Shown: positions 31,739 to 44,662 of the stretch, piece by piece
Numbering within the stretch: the first letter of the stretch is position 1
Layout of the letters: each line of letters starts with the position of its first letter
DNA from: Hemicordylus capensis
Taxonomy: Eukaryota > Chordata > Lepidosauria > Squamata > Cordylidae
DNA length: 64,000 nucleotides
Assembly: GCF_027244095.1 (NCBI RefSeq)
Contig: NC_069671.1
Location: 2,356,001 to 2,420,000 of the forward strand
Reading direction: 5' to 3'
Position numbers and translations under genes: made by a program
Notes under the pieces: generated by a model
What the model was told of the DNA's origin: nothing
Database searches by the model: none
Seen by the model: only the letters and a program-made list of their open reading frames with translations

Positions 31739-34700
31739 ATTTAACCTATTTATATACTGCTCACTTCTAAAGTCGCTCAGTCACCTAATGGTGCAGCAAG
31801 GAAATGACTTGATTACCGAGGCAGAGGTGGCCGGTTCGAATCCCCTCTGGTGTGTTTCCCAGACTATGGGAAACACCTCTATCAGGCAGCAGCAATATAG
31901 GAAAGATGCTGAAAGGCATCCAGTGTTAAACCCCTCCTGTATGCCACCAAAGACAACCACAGGGCTCTGAGGTCATCACAAGTCGACACTGACTCGACAG
32001 CACGCTTTACCCTTACCAAAGTCTCTAGGTGGTTTACAACAATAAAACCAAGAAATTTAAAAGCAATTAAAACATGTAAAGTTCAAATTTAAAAGAACCA
32101 TCCATAAAACCACTAACTCGCTAAAATACTTGGCTGAAGAGTTGTGTCTTCAGGTGTTTCCTAAAGGTCAACAGGGATGGAGCAGCTTGAATCTCAGCAA
32201 GAAGTGCCTTCCACAGCCCTGGGGCCACCACAAAGAAGGCTGGCCTCTTCATCATCACCAGACGAGCTGGTGGCACCCTCAGACAACCCTCCCCTTAATA
32301 TCTTAATAGGCAGCATGGTTCAGAACAAAGAAGGCATTCTCTTATATACCCTGGGTCCAAGCCATTAAGGGCTTTCTAGGTAATAACCAGCACTTTGTAT
32401 TTTGCCCAGAAACCTATTGGTAGCCAGTGTAGTTCTTTTTAAACCGGAGTGATATGGTCTTTTCAGGACGACCCGGAAACCAATCTGTCAGCAGCATTCT
32501 GCACCAATTGCAGTTTCTGGACTACATACAAAGGCAGCCCCATGTAGAGTGCATTGCAGTAGTCAAGCCTGGAGGTTACCAGCATGTGCACCACTGTCTT
32601 AAGCTCACTCACTTCCAGGAAAGGGCGCAGTTGGTGAACCAGCCAAAGCTGATAGAAAGCACTCCTGGCCACTGCCTCCACCCGAGGTATCAGAAAGAGA
32701 GTTGGGTCCAGAAGTTTTCCCAAACCACATGTTCCTTCCAGGGGAGTGTAGCCCCATCCATTACCAGCAAATCTATCCCATTTCCTGAACTGCGGCTTCC
32801 TACAATGAGCACCTCTATCTTGTTTGAATTCAGTCTCAGTTTGTTATCCCTCATCCAGCCCATTACTGCCTCCAGCCTATTACCTAACTTTAGGGAAGTT
32901 ATGCCATTGTCATTGTTAGTTGATCTGATGTTTTAAATGACTTTAATTGTAAACCGCCCAGAGACGCAAGTTTTCGGCGGTATAGAAATATTTTAAATAA
33001 ATAAACTAACTAACAAGCAAATAAACTTGTCATTGAGCTGACATGGAGAAATATTTGGGTGTCATCAGCATACTGACAACACTCTGTGCCAAATCCCCTG
33101 ATGATCTCTCCCAACAGTTTCATGTAGATGTTAAAAAGCACTGGAGACAAGATGGAGCCCTGTGAGACTCGTAGAACACCTTCTGAAATCTGCCCAAGAG
33201 GTATGAGCAGAACCACTGCAAAGCAGTTCCCCTATGCCCAGTCCCCTCAGGCAATCCAGGAGGACACTATGGTTGACGGTATTGAAAGCTGCTGAGAGAT
33301 CCCAAAGGACCAACAGAGTCACTCTCCCTCTGTCAATGCCCCTTTGGAGATCATCCATCAAGCCGACCAAGACAGTCTCCGCTCTATAACCTGCCCCAAA
33401 GGCCATTTGAAATGTGTCTAGATCAGGGATTCTCAACGTTGGGTCCCCAGATGTTACTGGACCAACTCCCATAATCCCCAGATCCAGTGGCCTTTGGTTG
33501 GGGATTATGGGAGTTGAAGTCCAATAACATCTGGGGACCCAACGTTGAGAATCCCTGGTCTAGCTTACCTGTTCATCCAAGACTGCCTGGAGTTGAGAAG
33601 CCACCACCTTCTCAATCACCTTGGCCAACCACGGGAGATTGGAGACAGGCCTATAGCTGCCTAACTCTGAGGGAACAAGCGTAGGCTTCTTCAAAAGAAG
33701 TCTAAGAACTGCCACCTTTAAACAAGGAGGCATCCTACTTTCCCTCAGAGAAGCATTTATGACCTCAACCAGGCCCTCTCCAGCAATCTCCCAGCTTGAT
33801 CATAAAAGCCATGCCGGACAAGGGTCAAGAGAACAGGAGGTACGAGTCACAAACTGAGACGGATCCATTTTAGCCACACAAGAGGAGTTACCGGATACCC
33901 CCGCTAAAGACTCTGCACCAACAATGGAATCCAGGATTCGAGAGATTTTGTCCACACAAAAAATCATTAAAAGCTTTACGGTGGCTAACCGTATCTAGCT
34001 GAATAGCAGGCAACTCTGAATTTAAGCTGATGCCTTAAAGAGTAGAGGTTAAATATAGGTCATACCTGTATCTACCCAAATGAAAGAGGACCCCCACCAT
34101 GTTTAACAGGAAAGAACTGGGGTCGGGGGGGGAGATCTTGGATTCAGGCCAATAGGGTATGTATGTATTCTTGCAGACCAGGGGCGTAACTATAACAGGG
34201 CAAGGGGAGACAGTTGTCCGGGGGCCCACTGCCTTGGGGGGCCCCCCAGAGGCAAGTCACATAACTGACTCCCCCAGCCACGCACCCGCCTGGGCTTCCT
34301 TCAATTGTATTCATCCTCCGAAACTGATGTGAGCGTTAAGGACCTGGAGCGACCAGAAAGGGCATGTCTTTCTCTAGTACTATTCAATGACTAGCATCAT
34401 CCACAATTTACAAAACCTTTTAAAAAACAATTTAGGATGATGTTCTATTGTGGCACGTAGGATATAGAAATTCTACTCTGCTTTTTGTTACCACTATTCA
34501 GCCTCATTTAAGATTTCTTTACTTCATGAGCTGAGCTTCAGTGGGGGGGGGGGCATTTTAGAATCTTGTCTCTGGGCCCGCTCCAACCTTGCTACGCCCC
34601 TGATGCTGACAAAAAGCTGCCTATTACTGAGTCAGACCATTGGTCCACTCAGGGATGAGCAGCGTCAGACGAAACGGTGCAAAAATAGTAACAATTGCCG

Positions 34701-37700
34701 TCTCTCGGAGTTGGCTGCTGGTCCAAGAGGAAGAAAAGGGACTGTGCATTTGGGACTGGCTCCCTTCTGCCAGGCAATTTCCCCCGGCATGCATGCTGCT
34801 TCTCCAAGCTGCCTCTGCTCCCACTCTGGCTTTCAGGGCTCCTGAAATAGTAAGCTGAAGGGAGAGAGTGGTGGTGCCTGCTGATATGTCGGCTAAAAAC
34901 CCACCACAGATGGCCCGGCTCCATGCAGGGGGAAGAGAGCGCAGAAGGAAGAGTGGCAGCTTGGCAGAAGCAGAGGTGGGTGGAAGGCAGAATGCCGAGC
35001 AAAAAAAGGCCGGATACGGCGGAGGGGGTTGTGGGAGAAGACGCAGCCTTCTCTAGGAGCCGGCTGGAGTCGACTCAAAAGCCTTGAGGGCAGACCTTCC
35101 AAGGGTCTTGCTGCATCTGAGACCCCCCAGCACCACATACAAGGCACTCAGCACCTGCCCCAGGAGTTTTGGTGGCCTAGGCAAAGTTTCTTCGGGGCCC
35201 GCTACCAGACGACAAATAGGGAGCCCTGGTTTTAGCCTGAGCCATGCAGGCTGGGCATTCCTGAGGTCAAATAACGAGCCTGCACGGACAACCAGCAAAT
35301 GACCAACCCGTGCTGGTTTGAGGATACAGTGGGGGAGAGTTCCCAATCTATGATGGGGGCAAAACTCTTACTCATCAGAGTTGAAAGGAGGAGAGCTGGA
35401 CTGGTGGTAACAAGCATGGATTGTCCCCTTTGCTAAGCAAGGTCCATCCTGGTTTGCATTTAGGAACATAGGAAACTGCCATATACTGAGTCAGACCCTT
35501 GGTCTATCTAGCTCAGTATTGTCTTCACAGACTAGCAGCAGCTTCTCCAAGGTTGCAGGCAGGGATCTCTCTCTCAGCCCTATCTTGGAGATGCTGCCAG
35601 GGAGGGAACTTGGAACCTTCTGCTCTTCCCAGAGCGGCTCCATCCCCTGAGGGGAAGATCTTGCAGAACTCAGGCATCAAGTTTCCCATCCATATGCAAC
35701 CAGGGCAGACCCTGCATGACTTGCAACTATGGGGACAAGTCATGCTTGCAACCACAAGACCAGCTCTCCTCTCTAGGACCATACATTTGAATGGGAGACT
35801 ACATGTGTGAGCACTGGAAGATATTCCCCTTAGGGGAAGAGCACCTGCTTTGATTTGGATTCAGTGGAAACCTCTCTGAGCTGGTTTTTGGACCCAGAGT
35901 CACTTTAGTCCCAGGACTGCACCCAAGCTCATGTCTTTGATCGTGCTTCATTTTTAAACTGTTGTCTGCCTGGAACCTGCTATAAAACATGGAGAGTGAG
36001 GAACGTTCAAGAGCAACGTGTGGGGCAAGGGGAAATAGACACAAGTCCAAGAAGATTCTTTCCGTACAAAATCCACACGTTGGAAAGTGCATATTTTTCT
36101 TCAGGGAAATGTCAAAGCAAAGCATGCAGTCTCTCAATTCTTCCACAATCCAAAATGCTTAAATAGAAAACAGACAGCCACATCTTGGCATTTGTCCTGT
36201 CTCGCAATCTAGAAGACTATCTCTTGATTAAAGAGATTTGGGTTGATTAATTGCATTAGTTGTTTTTTGTTTGGGTTTTTGGGAACTATGATTAAACCTG
36301 CATTGATTTGCATAGGATTATCAATGAAGATGAAAAAGATGTCTGAAGATGAAAAGCAGTCATTATTTTCAGAACATACATAACTGCATTGCAGCAAACT
36401 TCATCTCAGAAGAGGCTTTCCCTCCTGAGGGTGAGCAAAGACAGAATGCCTCTTCTGACATTAAATCTGTTGTTCTACATTTCTGTAAGTCAGGAACATA
36501 GGAGCATTGGAAACTGCCTTATGCCGAGTCAGACCACGGTTTCTGGCAGGAGTCTCTCCCAGGCCTACCTGGAGATGCTGCCAGGGAGTGAACCTGGGAC
36601 CTTCTGCATGCAGATGCTCTTCCACAGAGAGCTATGGCCCCATCCCCTAAGGGGAAATATCTTACAGTGTTCACATGATGTAGTCTCCCATCCAAATGCA
36701 AACCAGGGTGGCCCCTGCTTAGCAAATGAGAGCATTCACGCTTGCTACCACAAGACCAGCTCTCCTTCAAGTTCTTGTATTTAAAAATACTTCCAAAAAC
36801 CCCTGCTGCCTGCCCAATAAAAAAGAGGCACCTTTTAAATTGATTGAAATGGACCATTGATTCATTCACACAATCCCTCTAGCAGCGTAACATGAGCAGG
36901 AACAGAGGTCTATCAATGTTTATAGCAGCCAACAGCCTGGATGGCTTTAAGAAGGGTGTAGACAAATTCATGGAGGAGAACAGATCTGTCAATGGCTATC
37001 AAGAGTCTGGTGGCCATGGGCCACCTCCAGCCTCAGAGGCAAGATGCCTCTAAATACCAGTTGCAGGGGAGCAACAGCAGGAGAGACGGCTTGCCCCTCA
37101 GCTCTTGTCTGTGGGCTTCTCAGAGGCATCTGGTAGGCCACTGTGGGAAACCGGATGCCGGGCTAGATGGGCTTCCTTGGGCCTGATCCAGCAGGGCTGT
37201 TCTGATGTGCAGAGAGAGTATACCTCTGAATATGTTGGGGGAGCAAAGAGAAATTTGCCCTTATGGCAACTTGTGGGTTTCCCAAAGATGTCTAGCTGTC
37301 CACTGTTGGAAACCGGATACTGGATTAGATGGACCAACCACCTAACGGTGCAGCGGGGAAAAGCTTGACTAACAAGCAGGAGGTTGCTGGTTCAAATCCC
37401 CGCTGGTATGTTTCGCAGACTATGGGGGACACCTATATCGGGCAGCAGCGATCTAGGAAGATGCTGAAAGGCATCAACTCATACTGCATGGGAGAAGGCA
37501 ATGGGAAACCCCTCCTACCAAAAGAAAACCACAGGGCTCTGTGGGCACTAGGAGTCGAAATCGACTTGACGGCACACTTTACCTTTAATTTACTCTAGTT
37601 GTATCTAGTTGGGCCCTCCTTCAGATAGCAGAGGCAACAGCAAGGGAGCCAAGCATCCCATCTAATAAGGCAAGCTCCACACTGGAAGGGAATAGGACTT

Positions 37701-40700
37701 GTTTGTGTATGTAGTGCTCTCTGTGCACGCAGCTGTTAACAAAGCATGAGGTCCCTGCCCTGAGGGGCATACAATCTAAAAATAGGCACAAGGCAGACAA
37801 GAGCAGAATGGGAGGGAAGCGGAGTGAAGGCAGGCATAAACCGAGGAAGACACACAGGCAGACCCACCCAGAAGTTCAGGAGGGTGTGTAATAAGCACTA
37901 GCTTTCTTAGGCAGCAGACCAGGTGTGGAGATGCAGGGGTCGATTCCCATGTCTCTCCCGCACTCCCTCCAAAAGCGCCCCCCCGCCACTTGTCTAAATA
38001 TGATCCTAAGAGTTGTCCTCAGGAACAGATTTATACAAGTGGGAAGGGCTTTTTTGGCGGGGGGGGAGAATTGGAGACACAAACATTACTTCCCCCCCTC
38101 CACACCTAGTCTGCTGCATAATGAAGCCTCCAGCGCAGGGACGTTGTAGACCACAGCCTCTCCCCACCCCCCGCCGGTGGTGGTCTGCAGAGAACGTCAG
38201 CCCCCATTCAAGAGAATCTGTTCCTGGCAAATCACGGCCCCCAGTTTTGCCTCTTAGGATGCTGTGTGTGCCTCCCACGCCGCCTTCCCCCACTTCATAT
38301 GAGTTGCTGGACTTGTCCTTCATGAGCATTCAGCTCGGTGTCTCTAGAAATCAAATCTCCGAGTGCGGGAGTAGAGGCATCATGTCCATAGTGCAGCTGT
38401 GTATAAATGGGTGTGCCGTGCTTAGGGGGCACGTTAGAGCATATAGCCGGCGGAATCCAGAGTTCAGCAAAGTGTGAGGGGGCAGGGAGGGCTTTGAGTG
38501 AGTGAGGTCCATCTAGTCCACCACAGGGTACAGATCCCTAGGACATAGGATACAGATCCCACAGTGGCCCACCAGATGCCTCTGGGGAGCCCACAGGCAA
38601 GAGGTCGGTGCCTGCCCTCCCTCCTGCTGCGGTTGCTCCCCTGCAACTGGGATTCAGAAGCATTTTGCCTCTGAGGCTGGAGGTGGCCGATAGCCATCAG
38701 GACGAGTAGCCATTGATAGATCTACCTTCCATGAATTTGTCTAAGCCCTGCTAAAGCCACCCAAGAGGCTGGCCCTCACCACATCCCGTGGCAGAGAGTT
38801 CCATAGATTAAATTCTGCACCCTGAGAAAAAGCACTTACATAGGAACATGGGATACCGAGTCAGATCCTTGGTCCATCTGGTCCAGGATTGTCTACACTG
38901 ACTGGCAGCGGCTCTCCAAGGTTTCAGGCAGGGGTCTCCGAATCCCAGCCTGCCCTGGAGAGGCTAGACCTTTTACACACAAGCATGCAGATGCTATCCC
39001 AATGAGCTATGATCCCATCCCCCAAGGGAAATCTCTTACAGTGCTCTCATGTTATCTCCCATCCAAATGCAAACCAAGGCAGACCCTGCTTAGCAAAAGG
39101 GAGAGTCATAGTTGCTGCCACCAGACCAGCTCTCCTCCCCACTTCCTCTTCTTGTCTCTAAATTTCCTGGCCACCATCAGTCTCACGTTGTGAGGGACTG
39201 AGAAGAGTTCTCCATACGCCCTCTTTCTGCACCAGGCATCATTTTATAAACCAGTAACCCTTGGGGTAAGACCTGACTCTTGAAAGTGTATTTACATAGG
39301 AACAAAAGAAGCTGCATTCTACCGAGTCAAACCCTTGGTCCATCTAGCTGGCTGGCAGCAGCTTCTCCAAGGTTGCAGGCAGGAATCTCTCTCAGCCTGA
39401 TCTGGAGATGTTGCCAGGGAGGGAACTTGGAACCTTCTGGAACCTTCGAGGTTTCGGGCAGGAGTCTTTCCCGGCCCTACCTGGAGATGCTGCCAGGGAT
39501 TGAACCGGGGGCCTTCTGCATGCAGGCAAGCAGATGTTCTTCCATTGAGCTCTGGCTCCAACCCCTAAGGGCAATATCTTACAGTGCTCACACATGTAGT
39601 CTCCCATCCAAATGAAAACCAGGGCTGGCCCTGCTTAGCAAAGGGGACCATTCATGCTTGCTACCACAAGACCAGCTCTCCTCCCAGTATATTTTCTAGG
39701 AAGAAGTTGAGTGTGGGGGGAAGGAAACTATGCTGGAAGATCAAAGCTTTGCTCATCTGCTTTGCTGACCTGGGATCTGGCATGCCCGTTCTGACCGGAT
39801 TTCCATTTGTGGCATACTTGCAGTCAGAACTGTATGCCACGCCTCCCCGCTGCTAGGCCACGCCTCCTGCATAGTCTACAGCTTGTATACTTCCTCAAAC
39901 CTGGGTCCCCGACGTTTTTGAGGACCTCCAAGAACGCCCATCATCATCCCCAGCTGCAAGCCATTGGGGCTGGAAATGATGAGAGTTGTATCTGGGGGTC
40001 CCGGGTGCGAGAACTCCTGTGCATAGGAACATAGGAAGCTGCCTTCTCTTGAGTCAGAGCCTTGGCCCATCTAGCTCAGTATTGTCTTCACTGACTGGCA
40101 GCGGCTTCTCCAAGGTTGCAGGCAGCAGGAATCTCTCTCAACCCTGTCTTGGAGATGCTGCCAGGGAGGGAACTTGGAATTTTCTGTATGCTCAGTGGGG
40201 AAATGCTTGACTAACAAGCAGAAGGTTGCCAGTTCGAATCCCAGCTGGTACTATATCGGGCAGCAGCAATATAGGAAGGTGCTGAAAGGCATCATCACAT
40301 ACTGCATGCAAGGAGGAAATGGTCAACCCCTCCTTTATTCTACCAAAGACAACCACAGGGCTCTGTGAGCACCACAAGTCGACACCGACTCGATGTCACA
40401 CTTTACCTTTTACCACAAGACCAGTTCCGCCGTTTTATTAAAAACCCCGCCCAACTTTCTTTTGACTCAGTATTGAAGACGGCCCTTTTGAAATGAAGGG
40501 AGATCCCATGCCAGATTTAGGCACAAGCTAAGTCAACTACATCTTAGCACCTCACATTATTATGAGGGGCCTCTGAATCCTCTTTTTACTTTACATAATT
40601 GGTTGAAAAATAAAGGACTCCAAGACATTCTCATTCTGACAAGACAAAACTTATATGCCTACACCATTATTTATCATACTGAGTTTATAAACCTGTGCAG

Positions 40701-43700
40701 AAACAACAAATAATTGTAGGTTACATCAAACTTTCATTAGACCAAGGCCTGGTTTTCCAAAAGTCTGATCCTGGTTTGGAAGTTTGATCCAGGATCGGTT
40801 TGATCCTGGGATCCTGACATGATCCCACCTTGGTTTTTCAACATTCTTTTCTCCCACAGGACCCCGTCGTGATCCTGGAATCAAGAGTCATTTTTAATCT
40901 CAAGGCTAAAAAACACGTTGGAACTGGGGGCTTTATCATTCCAATTTACATTGTTTGTTTTGTTAGAATAGTGGGAGAGGGAGGGATAGTAATGCTATGG
41001 GGCCTTTTAAGCCTGGCATAGTTTAGGGCCTCCATACGGTATAATCCAACTCAGGAGAGAACCACCTCCAGCCCCAGAGAAAATCTCTTGGGCCTAGAAC
41101 AGGCCGGTTGCAGTACAGACAGGACTTGACCTTGGGAAGAGTTGGCTGTGGTTAAATGTTCTCATTCTACCCCCCACCCCATGTCTGTCTTCCTCTTCTC
41201 CTTCTTTTTTAATTTAATTGAGTTAAAAATAGACGTGCTGTTTCCACCACATCCTCTGATCTTGGGGGAGCTGCTAATTGCATTTCTCAGTTGACTTCAG
41301 TTGATGCCGAGGCCCTGGCTGTGTGTGCCGCCGGAGAGAGAAGGGATGGACGTGGAATCCAAAGCCAGAGAAGGAGGAGCAGAGGCAGGCCCAGAGTGTG
41401 GAATTATCCCCCATGGTCTGAAGCAGGCATGCTGGAACTTGGGTCCCCAGTTGTGGTTGGACTACATCCGCCATCATCCCCGGCTGCAGTGGATGATGGG
41501 TTTGTAGTCCTACCACATCTGGTGGCCCGGGTTTGAGAAACATCTAAGAAACATCCACATATGAACCAACATAGCTGCCTGCGTTTCCTGACCATTCTAA
41601 GTGTCCCACCAATGGGTTGATGGGAGCGACCAGCTGGCATCCAGTAATACTACTCAGGAGTTACTCTAAAGGCCGACTTGAGTTTGGTGAGATTACTGGG
41701 GCGGGATGTAGCCAGGACATCAGCCAATAAGGCAAGCCTGTAAAAAGCCGCTGGCCTACTCGCCTGTGGTGCTTAAACTTTGCATCCCGGAGATTAGAGC
41801 CAGAGATGGTTGCAGAGCGAGGGGAAGCTGGCGTCCCTTTCAGGCCGAGGTGTCTTTACCTCTGGACTTCCAGGCTGAAGTCCAAGGCCTCCATCCCCTC
41901 TAGGGGCCTCCAAATCCTCCTTAGTTTGTCCTGGGTGGTGCTGTGCCACCTCTGTGCCAGGAGACAGAGCCTGACCTCTGCTTTAGAGACAGAGGGAGGA
42001 GTGGGAGGATAAATATGTGGGATAGGAAGATGTTTAGCTGCATGTTGAAATGTTTCTGCTCATGCATATTTGCATAAATATACCTGCTTTATAGTCTTAC
42101 AATATTGTGAGTTCAGTTGCTGTTTGCGCCCTCAAGAATGCATGTGTTAAAAAATACTGTGTGTGTCACAGGAGGTGTGTGTGTGTCTGTGTGTGTGTAT
42201 TGCCGACCCAGACTAGCAGCGGCTTCTCCAAGGTTGCAGGCAGGAGTCTCTTCTCAGCCCTGTCTTGGAGATGCTGCCAGGGAGGGAACTTGGCACCAAG
42301 ATGCTCTTCCCAGAGTGGCCCCATCCCAAGCGCAATATCTTACAGTGCTCTCCCATTCAAATGGAAACCAGGATGGACCCTACTTAGCAAAGGGGACAAG
42401 TCATGTTTGCTACCACCAGACCAGCTCTCCTCCAAAATATTGACTCGCTATAAGGCAGCTTCTGGGAACTCCATATGGGAGGAGAGCTGGTCTTGTGATT
42501 GCAAGCATGAATGGTCCGCTCTGCTAAGCAGGGTCTGCCATGGTTTCCATTTGAATGGGACACTACAGGTGAGTACTGCAAGCTGTTCCCCTCATGGGAG
42601 GGAGCCGCTCTGGGAAGAACATCTGCGGGCTTGCACGCAAAAGGTTCCAGGTTCGCTCCCCTGGCTTCTCCAAGAGGACTCCTGCCTCCAGCCTTGCAGA
42701 AGCTGCTGCCAGTCTGTGAAGACAATACTGAGCTAGATGGACCAAGGGGTCTGACTTGGTAAATGGCAGCTTCCGATGCTCCCTGCACCAGATTTTTTGG
42801 TCGCATTCTGAAGCCATTGAAACTCAACCTCTCACACAGAATTACGTTATAATGGTATTAAGTTGGACTCCAGATACCCTGATAATTGCCGAGGACCTCC
42901 AGGGCCACAGAGGCCAGGATTGCAGGGACAGACACGCTAATGAAAGGCAGAGTATTTGTCACACAAGGAGTTAATGGGTGGGCGGGGGGGGGGGAGGTGG
43001 AATGTCTTGCTCCGCTCAATGGCACCACCTACTGGCCAAGGCTAGCATGGCATGCTGACAGAGAAGCGATATCTTTTCACAGTGTGTGTAAAACCTTCCA
43101 TGGATGCTCATTGTGTTCCAAGACCAGGACAAATCTTGCAGGCAGAGCGGTCTTGTGAACCGGGGGTGGGGGGGTGGGGGGCAGGCCAAAGGGATCTCAG
43201 AGGTAGTTCATGGCCAGAGGCTTATACGACGGGAGTGGATTAATGAGCACAGAGAGGGGGTTGCACATCCTATACATGGCGAGGGGGCTTGGAGAAAGGG
43301 CCGCTAATGGCTCTAAATGATCCTAGATGGCTCTTGTCCAGGGGCAGCCCTTCCATGAGGCCAGGCGGGTGCCTCAGGGGGCAAGAGTGGAGCCGCTCTT
43401 TGAGGCTGCGGTGACCCCTGCAAGCTTTGTAAAGCGCACGAGGGGGGGGAAGGGGGTGGCTGGCTCCCTTCCTTTCTCCCTGCCCGTGTTCCCCGCAATA
43501 GGAAATCCCAGGCGTTGTTTACTACAAGTCCCATCACCCCCAGTTGCAGTGGCCTTTGGCTAGGGATGCTGGGAGTTGTAGTCAACAATGTCTGGGATTC
43601 GCTCTTTCAGGGAAGCCTGCTCCTTGGTCACTTTCGGAGGCCACTCGAGGAAGAGCATCTGCATGCAGAAGGCTCCAAGTTCCCTCCCTGGCAGCATCTC

Positions 43701-44613
43701 CAAGATAGGACAAGATTTATTATTATTTTTTAATAGGACAAGATCTTTTTATTGAGCCAACAAACTACCAAAGCATACAGTACGTTGCCAAAGCACAATT
43801 ATATACAAAGTGGTTGTTTGTACACCATATATCTACAAAGATTTACGCACAAGGATTTGGAAACCCACAAGGTTATGAAGTATATGCAGGTAGTACTGTA
43901 ACTCGGGGGTGGGGGGTTTCAAGGCACATCAGGTAATCAGGGGGGTTGCGTCCGACGTCCATTTCCACAATTTGTCCCATTGCTGTTTAGAAGAGATACT
44001 CTTGTCTTTTTGCACATAACCATACAAACTTTTCAAGAAGAGATTTACTGTCTCATCTGCGTGAACCTCTTGGTCACGTCTTCCCTCCCTATTCCTATGC
44101 AGGAGCATTGCATAAATGACATACAGGTTTACTAACCTGATTATGAGAAGGGCAACGTTCCAATTCCCTAGTATGGGGGCACCCGTTCCGTCCCATTTCC
44201 TTGAAGATTTCTTTCTGGGACCTCAAAAGGAGGTTCTATCGCTCAAACCCGAGGTTAGTTCTTCCCAAGTCTGTTTTTCCAAATCAGGCCACTCTAACAG
44301 CTTGCTTACTCCCTGCCACACTCTTTTGGCTACCACACACTCTTTTAAGAAATGTGAGTGGGTTTCCCTGAATGTCTTGCCTAGCTCACTAGCTTTCTGT
44401 TTGCAGGTTAAGGCTTTACTTGGAAATTGCATAGAATTGGCTTCAATTCTAAGCAGCATGTGCTTTATCACATTTGAAAATTAAGCCATATAAATCACAG
44501 ACCTGACCCAAGAATTTAGGCTGAAGACCCCGCCCTTCAATATACTACACTGAAGGTCACGCACAAAACAAACAAACAACGGCAAACAAAAACTGGAATA
44601 AGGACGGGGGGGG

Positions 44614-44662
<49 letters not shown>

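Larger units (their letters stand above)
31738..33785 (-). mobile_element. L2-like LINE (reverse transcriptase part), nested
   Basis: Minus strand shows RT motif A ([12 protein letters not shown]), motif B ([14 protein letters not shown]), the YADDTQ box and the L2-type end [13 protein letters not shown] with [11 protein letters not shown]. Frames are broken, so inactive. Three insertions sit inside: a Sauria SINE, an L2 tail and a foldback MITE. Confidence 0.9.

Noticed and set aside
32463-32723. Minus-strand frame looking like a protein ([13 protein letters not shown])
   Set aside because: It is part of the decayed L2 reverse transcriptase copy, not a host gene.
41640-42110. Possible second LTR-like stretch
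   Set aside because: Only a general resemblance in composition; no ends or duplication seen.
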